NCBI GenBank assembly: GCA_030632175.1
Contig: DAOVVG010000054.1
Coordinates: 1 to 11,153 of the forward strand
Length of the DNA stretch: 11,153 nt
Origin: Gammaproteobacteria bacterium
GTDB lineage: Bacteria; Pseudomonadota; Gammaproteobacteria; UBA9214
Direction: 5' to 3'
Shown: one piece after another, positions 6,947 through 11,153 of the stretch
Layout of the letters: every line of letters begins with the position of its first letter
How positions within the stretch are numbered: position 1 is the first letter of the stretch
Program-made: the position numbers and the translations under genes
Notes under the pieces: model-generated
What the model was told of the DNA's origin: nothing
Databases searched by the model: none
Seen by the model: the letters and a program-made list of their open reading frames with translations, nothing else

Positions 6947-7320
6947 CGTTCTCCTGTATCTTGGGTGGAAAAGGCGGTAGGAACAGAAAATCGAGTGCCA
7001 GTGCCAGCGCAATAGTAATGGCTGTCAGTAGCCCCATGCCAGCGTTCATTTTATAAGGACGGGAAGGTCGGCACACTGAACCCGGCGATCAGCACGATGG
7101 TCGTCACACAGAGTGTGGTTCCAACAGTTGAAAATGTGTCGCGGATGACATTGGTAGCATCCAGGTTCTTCTCTCTTCATGCCCGGAGGTACTTGCTCAG
7201 GAAGTGCACGGTGTGGTCGACCACAATCTCCAGTCATCCAGCCGTTCAAAAACAGCACGCCAACTGTGGCTGCCCGATGAGTAAGCCGCCCGCCAGGGAA
7301 GCAAGGGGCAAAAATTTTCC
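6927..7320 (-). pseudogene. Decayed 3' remnant of an RND/MMPL-family exporter
   Basis: Reading leftward in one frame, codons spell LAGGLLIGQPQLA (from about 7300), then IVVDHTVHFLSKYLRA (from 7227), then DTFSTVGTTLCVTTIVLIAG. These match the last transmembrane region of MMPL/RND exporters, where GIxVDDTVHFLSKY and a VTxxVLxAGF helix are typical. The frame is broken by TGA at 7246-7248, 7234-7236 and 7177-7179 and by TAA at 7051-7053. A one-base frame change then restores YKMNAGMGLLTAITIALA and DFLFLPP, the family's final helix, ending at TAG 6927-6929. That stop overlaps the start of the LolA-like gene by 20 bases, as in intact operons. No homology is recognisable beyond about 7320, so several hundred N-terminal codons are missing. 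Stops and frameshift are seen directly; family identity is from motif recognition. Confidence 0.85.
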
Positions 7321-7369
7321 ATGGGTTTTTTCCTGCAGAGGAGTCAAGTGTTCGCTTCCCCGGTAACCT

Positions 7370-7408
7370 GCTGAATGGCTGGCAGTCCTCATTCAGCGGA
7401 CGCCAGCC
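7370..7408. repeat. Two interleaved perfect inverted repeats
   Basis: GCTGAAT (7370-7376) pairs with ATTCAGC (7391-7397), and GGCTGGC (7377-7383) pairs with GCCAGCC (7402-7408). The arms alternate (a, b, a', b'), so the two stems cannot nest; in RNA they could form a pseudoknot or two alternative hairpins. The element lies right at the broken 5' edge of the exporter remnant. Confidence 0.45.
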
Positions 7409-7447
7409 TATTTCCGGCCTGGAATATTAGTTAATACTTATATTTAA

Positions 7448-7462
7448 AGATATGTCATATCT
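7448..7462. promoter_or_regulatory. Perfect 15-bp palindrome AGATATGTCATATCT
   Basis: This odd palindrome with 7-base arms lies in the AT-rich stretch between the decayed exporter and the LysR gene. A regulator dimer could bind it, perhaps as a surviving operator of the former leftward exporter operon. No known motif is matched. Confidence 0.35.
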
Positions 7463-7714
7463 GCCAATGAGGAATGACGAAAAGTATATAACAATATGAA
7501 TTATATAGATAATTAGGATTCCTCTGGTTACGCGGGCTAATTTTTTGTGAACCCCGGTTTGTAGAACGATGACTGTATAGTCTGTATTGACATAGTCTGA
7601 ATTTTGACTGTGACAGGGGGCAGGGCACCTGCATATAAAGGCAAGAAAGCGTGTGCTGTCGTTATGCGGGGTAGTGCTGCGTCGCCCGGTGGTCTGTACA
7701 TAAGTCCAGGCCAA

Positions 7715-7744
7715 GCACCCTTGGTGCCTTTCCCGGATAAAGGC
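7715..7744. repeat. Two adjoining, partly exclusive hairpins
   Basis: GCACC-CTT-GGTGC (7715-7727) is followed by GCCTTT-CCCGGAT-AAAGGC (7726-7744). They share two bases, so full pairing of one weakens the other. No coding sequence follows for about 160 bases, so this is either an untranslated RNA structure or chance. Confidence 0.3.
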
Positions 7745-7816
7745 ATGCCGGTGTTGAATATGATTTGACAAACGCCGCATGGAAATACGCCGTAGCTGGT
7801 GCGTGCCTGATTAGGA

Positions 7817-7846
7817 TTGGAGTCTGGTTGCAATACACTTTATAGT
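7817..7846 (+). promoter_or_regulatory. Putative sigma-70 promoter of the LysR gene
   Basis: TTGGAG (7817-7822) is followed after 17-18 bases by TTATAG/TATAGT (7840-7846). Transcription would start near 7853, about 50 bases before the ATG. The Shine-Dalgarno AAGGA (7895-7899) is strong and lies 6 bases before the start codon. Confidence 0.45.
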
Positions 7847-7905
7847 TCCAGTACTTGCACACGGTGTGGTCAGCACTGACGTGCGCCAATGCTTAAGGAC
7901 AGAAG

Positions 7906-8814
7906 ATGGCTGATCGCAGATTACAAGTATTCCACACCGTTGCCCGGTTGCTGAGTTTTACCAAGGCCGCGGAGAGTCTGCATATGACGCAGCCTGCTGT
8001 GACTTTCCAGGTGCGGCAGCTGGAGGAATATTTCAATACCCGTCTGTTTGACCGGACCCATAATCGCATCAGCCTGACTGACGCCGGCAAAAGGGTCTAT
8101 GAGTATGCTGATGAGATCTTCGATCTGTACGCAAAGATGGAAAATGCCGTCCGGGATATGACCGGTGAAATCAGCGGCATCCTGATTATCGGTGCGAGCA
8201 CCACGATAGCTGAATACATGCTGCCGTCACTGCTTGGTGACTTCAAAAGAAAATACCCGGATATCAACGTTCATCTCAAGGTGTCCAATTCAGACGGTAT
8301 CGTCTCCATGGTGGAAAATAACGATATCGATCTGGGTGTGGTTGAAGCGCCGGTGATGAACAAGAACCTGGTGGTCGAAAACTGCCGTAATGATCGCCTG
8401 GTTGCCATTGTGCCGCCGCAACATGAGCTGGCATCGCAGCAGAAGGTCAAGCTGAAAGATCTGATGGATCATGCCTATATTGCACGGGAAGAGGGTTCCG
8501 GAACGCGCGAGGTCATTCATGGATATCTCGCCAATGTCGGGATGAAGCCGGCAGATATCCATGTCGCCATGGAACTGGGCAGTCCGGAAGCCATCAAGGG
8601 TGCCGTGGAGGCCGGCATGGGGGTTTCCATTGTGTCCGAAGTCACGATTCACAAGGAACTGCAGTTGGGAACACTGGTCGCGCTGGAGCTTGACCCCCCG
8701 CTGGAAAGGCCATTTTCGTTTGTGCATCAGAAACAGAAATTTCGGCAGCGTGCCATGGATGAACTGCTGGATTTTGCGCGTGCCTACTGCCTGTCACACA
8801 AAGACGATAGCTAA
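7906..8814 (+). CDS. LysR-family transcriptional regulator, CysL/YeiE-like
   Basis: The 302-residue product is the usual length for the family. Residues 1-60 form the winged helix-turn-helix: FHTVARLLSFTKAAESLHMT, then QPAVTFQVRQLEEYFNTRLFDR. From about residue 90 a periplasmic-binding-protein-like effector domain begins with GILIIGASTTIAEYMLPSLL. It contains EEGSGTREV (near 199), a small-anion or ligand contact loop common in the CysL/YeiE/CbbR branch. Members of that branch control sulfite, cysteine or carbon metabolism genes, but the target here cannot be read. LysR proteins often regulate a divergent neighbour; here the leftward neighbour is the remnant exporter across a 500-base gap. The start is fixed by a strong Shine-Dalgarno at 7895-7899. 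Confidence 0.9.
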   Translation: MADRRLQVFHTVARLLSFTKAAESLHMTQPAVTFQVRQLEEYFNTRLFDRTHNRISLTDAGKRVYEYADEIFDLYAKMENAVRDMTGEISGILIIGASTTIAEYMLPSLLGDFKRKYPDINVHLKVSNSDGIVSMVENNDIDLGVVEAPVMNKNLVVENCRNDRLVAIVPPQHELASQQKVKLKDLMDHAYIAREEGSGTREVIHGYLANVGMKPADIHVAMELGSPEAIKGAVEAGMGVSIVSEVTIHKELQLGTLVALELDPPLERPFSFVHQKQKFRQRAMDELLDFARAYCLSHKDDS

Positions 8815-8831
8815 AGGTCCTGTTTTTTCTG

Positions 8832-8862
8832 TTGCAAGTGTGCGCTACACACCCGTTATGGT
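8832..8862 (+). promoter_or_regulatory. Putative promoter with operator-like repeat before the two-gene unit
   Basis: TTGCAA (8832-8837) and TATGGT (8857-8862) are 19 bases apart, an acceptable if long spacer. The spacer carries an inverted repeat GTGTG-CGCTA-CACAC (8838-8852), well placed for a repressor. It lies after the LysR stop, so LysR itself could be the regulator. No terminator is evident between. Confidence 0.3.
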
Positions 8863-8936
8863 ATTTAAATTCTATTATTATTGATGGTGTGCGTGTCGCA
8901 GCCGGGCATTTTTGACTGGAACAACGTAACTTTTCA

Positions 8937-9308
8937 ATGGCATCAGCAGAACAGCAATTGACAGCATTCTTTCGGCAATTAACAGCTGAGGATCAACTGA
9001 CATTGCTTCGCTTTGCAGAGTTTCTTGCCGGTCGCAGTTCACCCGGGGTGGTTGCTGTCAGCAGGGAGCCTGTTGTTGTTCCGGAACCTGAAGTCATAGA
9101 GCGTCCGGCAGGGGAGTCAGTAGTGGCAGCACTGAAACGCCTGTCGAAAACCTATCCGATGCTGGACAAGACCGAAATGCTGAGCGCTACCTCTGATCTG
9201 GTTGCCGCAAATATCATGCAGGGTACGGATGCTGTCGAGGTAGTCGATCAGCTGGAAGATATTTTTCGAGGGCTCTACGAGAAACTCAAATCAGGTGGTC
9301 ATGAGTAA
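8937..9308 (+). CDS. Uncharacterised 123-residue protein upstream of AI-2E-family gene
   Basis: I do not recognise a named family. The protein is soluble, with no signal peptide or membrane segment. Residues 1-33 look helical (QLTAFFRQLTAEDQLTLLRF then AEFLAG). They are followed by a Val/Pro/Glu-rich linker (about 36-58) and a second helical part (about 59-120) that includes VVAALKRLSKTYPMLDK and VVDQLEDIFRGLYEKL. Two helical modules joined by a flexible linker suggest a small adaptor or regulator. Its stop overlaps the next gene by eight bases, which implies translational coupling to the membrane protein. The Shine-Dalgarno is weak and distant (GGA, about 16 bases upstream). The reading frame matches its neighbours in composition. 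Confidence 0.7.
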   Translation: MASAEQQLTAFFRQLTAEDQLTLLRFAEFLAGRSSPGVVAVSREPVVVPEPEVIERPAGESVVAALKRLSKTYPMLDKTEMLSATSDLVAANIMQGTDAVEVVDQLEDIFRGLYEKLKSGGHE

Positions 9309-10398
9309 ATCAACGCATATTCTGCGCGAGTGGTATGACCGCTATGCCTCTGATCCCCAGGTGGTCATTCTGGCTGTCTTGCTGGTTACCGGGTTCGTTA
9401 TCATGCTTACCCTGGGTAAGATGTTGGCTCCGGTGCTTGCCGGTGTGGTCATTGCCTATCTGCTGGATGGACTGGTGGAGAAGTGCTACAAACTGGGTGC
9501 GCCGCGTATGTCTGCCGTTGTGCTGGTGTTTGTACTGTTTATGACGGTGTTTGTATTTACCTTGCTGTGGTTGTTGCCACAGTTGTCATATCAGCTGACA
9601 CAATTGGTGCAGGAGTTGCCTCGAATGGTCGTCAAGGGCCATGAACTGTTATTGACGCTGCCGGAGAAATATCCGCACCTGTTTACCGAGGCGCAGGTCG
9701 GTGACATCATTACAGCGATACGTGAGGATATTACTGCATGGGGGCAACGTGTACTGTCGCTTTCATTGCCGGCCGTGTTCGGAATGATGTCCATCATGGT
9801 CTACCTTATCCTGGTGCCGGTACTGGCGTTTTTCTTTCTCAAGGACAAACACAGAATTATCGACTGGTTCAGCAAGAGCCTGCCCACGCAGCGGCGACTG
9901 GTCGATGAGGTGGCCCTTGACGTTAACCGGCAGGTTGCCAATTACGTGCGTGGCAAGGTCTGGGAAATCTTTATTGTGGGCGCCGCATCATTCGCAACGT
10001 TCACCCTGATGGGGCTGAACTATGCGCTGTTGCTGGCGACCATCGTCGGACTGTCGGTCATCATTCCTTACATCGGGGCGGCGGTCGCGACGTTGCCGGT
10101 GGCGCTGATTGCCTGGTTTCAGTGGGGCTGGAGCGCAGATTTCGGCTGGTTGATATTTGCCTACGGTGTGTTGCAGGCGCTGGATGGTTATCTGCTGGTG
10201 CCGTTGCTGTTTTCAGAAGTGGTAAATCTGCACCCGGTGGCCATTATTATTGCCATCCTGGTATTCGGTGGCTTGTGGGGTTTTTGGGGTATATTTTTCG
10301 CCATCCCCCTGGCCACGCTGGTGAATGCCGTTCTGCATGCCTGGCCAGATAAAGACTCACGCCAGGATGAGGTTGCGACAGAATCCGGACCTGTGTAG
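9301..10398 (+). CDS. AI-2E-family (PerM-like) multi-pass membrane protein
   Basis: The ATG at 9301 gives 365 residues, the usual family length; a GTG six bases earlier is possible but less likely. Hydrophobic segments occur at about residues 20-57, 71-93 and 158-178, and in a dense C-terminal block. The part between residues 95 and 155 is hydrophilic and amphipathic. Family-typical stretches are VPVLAFFFLKDK, VGLSVIIPYIGA, LVPLLFSEVVNLHP and WGFWGIFFAIPLATLV. Members are often annotated as AI-2 exporters, but many serve other roles such as permease or Na+/H+ antiporter functions, so the substrate is open. It is coupled to the small unknown gene before it. Its end faces the leftward bcp gene across a REP pair that may stop transcription from both sides. 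Confidence 0.9.
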   Translation: MSKSTHILREWYDRYASDPQVVILAVLLVTGFVIMLTLGKMLAPVLAGVVIAYLLDGLVEKCYKLGAPRMSAVVLVFVLFMTVFVFTLLWLLPQLSYQLTQLVQELPRMVVKGHELLLTLPEKYPHLFTEAQVGDIITAIREDITAWGQRVLSLSLPAVFGMMSIMVYLILVPVLAFFFLKDKHRIIDWFSKSLPTQRRLVDEVALDVNRQVANYVRGKVWEIFIVGAASFATFTLMGLNYALLLATIVGLSVIIPYIGAAVATLPVALIAWFQWGWSADFGWLIFAYGVLQALDGYLLVPLLFSEVVNLHPVAIIIAILVFGGLWGFWGIFFAIPLATLVNAVLHAWPDKDSRQDEVATESGPV

Positions 10399-10420
10399 GG
10401 CTGCAGGATTAATTTATAAA

Positions 10421-10482
10421 TCGCGGACAAGGTCCACTCCTACAACAATAGATACACCTGTAGGAGCGGACCTTGTCCGCGA
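10421..10482. repeat. REP pair (REPIN-like inverted repeat), copy 1
   Basis: Two 24-base arms (10421-10444 and 10459-10482) are inverted copies with one mismatch, around a 14-base loop. The core TGTAGGAGCGGACCTTGTCC resembles REP elements known from Pseudomonas genomes (TGTAGGAGCGG...TTGT...CGCGA). Two REPs in inverted order form a REPIN, normally spread by a RAYT transposase encoded elsewhere. It lies between the ends of the AI-2E-family gene and bcp, where the hairpin could terminate or stabilise both transcripts. Confidence 0.88.
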
Positions 10483-10492
10483 TAGACTGTCC

Positions 10493-10960
10493 TTAAAGTG
10501 CCTTAACGGCCTCCAGTACTTCATCCACATGACCGGGAACCTTAAGCTTGCGCCACTCCTGGCGCAGGACACCCTTGTCATCGATAAGAAAAGTGCTGCG
10601 TGCTATACCCATGACCTTGCGGCCATACATGTTCTTTTCCTTGATAACGTCAAACAGCTTGCAGAGCTTTTCATCCTTGTCAGAGAGTAGTTCGAACGGG
10701 AATTGCTGTTTCTCCTTGAAATTCTCGTGAGACTTTATGCTGTCACGTGACACGCCGAGGATGACGGTCTTGCGGCGTCTGAAGGTATGTATCTTGTCAC
10801 CAAAGTTCTGGCCTTCCGTGGTGCAGCCCGGAGTGCTGTCTTTCGGATAAAAATACACCACAACATTTTTTCCCTTCAGGTCAGACAGGGCAATGTCCTG
10901 TTCGCCGGTGGCGGGGAGGGTGAAGTCGGGTACTTTCTTGCCAACGCTTGCCTTGCTCAT
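10493..10960 (-). CDS. bcp: Peroxiredoxin Bcp/PrxQ (thioredoxin-dependent thiol peroxidase), copy 1
   Basis: The 155-residue cytoplasmic protein has the full family length. The peroxidatic site is STPGCTTEG with Cys46, followed by family motifs VILGVSRDSIKSHENF, FPFELLSDKD, KNMYGRKVMGI and RSTFLID. It reduces hydrogen peroxide and organic hydroperoxides. In many PrxQ proteins a resolving Cys lies five residues after the peroxidatic one; here that position is Gln51. The alternative resolving position in the next helix (near 82-84) is also not Cys. The only other Cys is Cys100, so this looks like an atypical or one-Cys enzyme. AGGAA precedes the ATG by nine bases, and a TACAAT -10-like box (10992-10997) lies upstream, so its -35 region would fall in REPIN copy 2. 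Confidence 0.95.
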   Translation of the reverse strand: MSKASVGKKVPDFTLPATGEQDIALSDLKGKNVVVYFYPKDSTPGCTTEGQNFGDKIHTFRRRKTVILGVSRDSIKSHENFKEKQQFPFELLSDKDEKLCKLFDVIKEKNMYGRKVMGIARSTFLIDDKGVLRQEWRKLKVPGHVDEVLEAVKAL

Positions 10961-11011
10961 AACATTTTATTCCTGTGGTTTTGTTTGCAGGATTGTAGCC
11001 GGATTTTAAAA

Positions 11012-11074
11012 TCGCGGACGAGCTCCGCTCCTACAATCAATAGATACACCTGTAGGAGCGGACCTTGTCCGCGA
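11012..11074. repeat. REP pair (REPIN-like inverted repeat), copy 2
   Basis: Arms 11012-11035 and 11051-11074 are inverted copies with two mismatches and a 15-base loop. The right arm is identical to that of copy 1; the left arm differs at several bases, so the two left arms have drifted or been converted independently. A perfect palindrome GATTTTAAAATC (11002-11013) abuts the left arm. The element lies between the two bcp copies. Confidence 0.88.
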
Positions 11075-11084
11075 TAGACTGTCC

Positions 11085-11153
11085 TTAAAGTGCCTTCACG
11101 GCCTCCAGCACTTCATCCACATGACCGGGAACCTTAAGCTTGCGCCACTCCTG
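11085..11153 (-). CDS. bcp: Second bcp/prxQ copy, C-terminal end only (runs off the right edge)
   Basis: Stop TAA (11085-11087) and 22 preceding codons are visible and encode exactly the same C-terminus as copy 1 (ending DEVLEAVKAL). The DNA differs from copy 1 at two bases, both silent (Val GTT/GTG and GTA/GTG). The rest of the gene lies outside the window, so it may be complete or only a 3' fragment. If complete, it would be transcribed toward copy 1, with REPIN copy 2 between them. Confidence 0.85.
   Translation of the reverse strand, partial: QEWRKLKVPGHVDEVLEAVKAL

Larger units (their letters stand above)
7409..7905. other. Gene-poor gap, AT-rich on its left side, upstream of the LysR gene
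   Basis: No convincing gene is seen here. Bases from about 7425 to 7520 are strikingly AT-rich compared with both sides and hold two palindromes, AGATATG-T-CATATCT and AATTAT-ATAG-ATAATT. The middle part repeats ATAGTCTG twice (near 7577 and 7593). A pair of overlapping hairpins lies at 7715-7744. Short open frames on both strands here are not recognisable as proteins; one of 34 codons (7664-7768) is Gly/Pro-rich. The left side may be scar tissue from the event that removed the front of the exporter gene. Confidence 0.5.
10421..11153. repeat. Tandem duplication of a REPIN-plus-bcp unit, 592-bp period
   Basis: Bases 10446-10561 recur at 11038-11153 with a constant offset of 592 and only two differences in 116 bases (10505/11097 and 10517/11109). 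Both changes are at third codon positions of bcp and keep Val. The unit is REPIN, bcp and the short bcp upstream region. The second copy continues past the right edge, so its full length cannot be judged. Confidence 0.88.

Noticed and set aside
6947..7012. Upstream extension of the LolA-like gene to an ATG at 7012
   Set aside because: The extra 22 residues are Trp/His/Arg-rich and not signal-like; they overlap the exporter remnant, and AGGAG sits just before the later ATG pair.
7046..7258. Open frame of 70 codons on the minus strand
   Set aside because: It is an out-of-frame reading across the exporter remnant; the exporter motifs appear in another frame of the same strand.
7664..7768. 34-codon Gly/Pro-rich open frame
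   Set aside because: No Shine-Dalgarno, no recognisable domain; overlaps hairpins, so coding is not supported.
7427..7889. Three overlapping minus-strand open frames in the gap before the LysR gene
   Set aside because: None shows a domain, signal or ribosome site, and they overlap each other in different frames.

Overview
The window reads as a chromosomal segment of a gammaproteobacterium. This is inferred from the protein families, from moderate GC content, and from repetitive extragenic palindromes that resemble the REP elements of Pseudomonas and its relatives. The genus cannot be named from the sequence alone. I found no tRNA, rRNA, CRISPR array or intact insertion sequence.

Layout. The left edge holds the start of a leftward RegB/PrrB/RoxS-type redox sensor kinase (1-345). 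A divergent regulatory gap separates it from a rightward block (504-3968). That block holds a methionine-rich outer-membrane barrel, a tiny c-type cytochrome lipoprotein, a TlpA/ResA-type thioredoxin, and a second barrel that is a paralogue of the first and carries a Glu/His-rich insert. This looks like a periplasm and outer-membrane module for metal and redox handling, with copper as the best guess. Next is a stand-alone Sfp-type phosphopantetheinyl transferase (4112-4867). It converges on a leftward pair: a beta-barrel protein (4904-6142) and a LolA-like lipoprotein-sorting protein (6155-6946).

Upstream of that leftward pair lies a decayed 3' remnant of an RND/MMPL exporter (6927-about 7320). 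It has three in-frame stops and a frameshift, and most of its 5' part is missing. Exporter, LolA-like protein and barrel form a known type of envelope export set, so two partners seem to have outlived their pump. Beyond it is a gene-poor, partly AT-rich gap (about 7393-7905) with several palindromes, then a rightward CysL/YeiE-like LysR regulator (7906-8814).

The right part has a two-gene overlapping unit, an unknown 123-residue protein plus an AI-2E-family membrane protein (8937-10398). It ends against a leftward bcp/prxQ peroxiredoxin (10493-10960). The bcp gene and its downstream palindromic REP pair are tandemly repeated with a 592-bp period. The 3' end of a second bcp copy runs off the right edge, and the two copies differ only at synonymous sites in the visible overlap.
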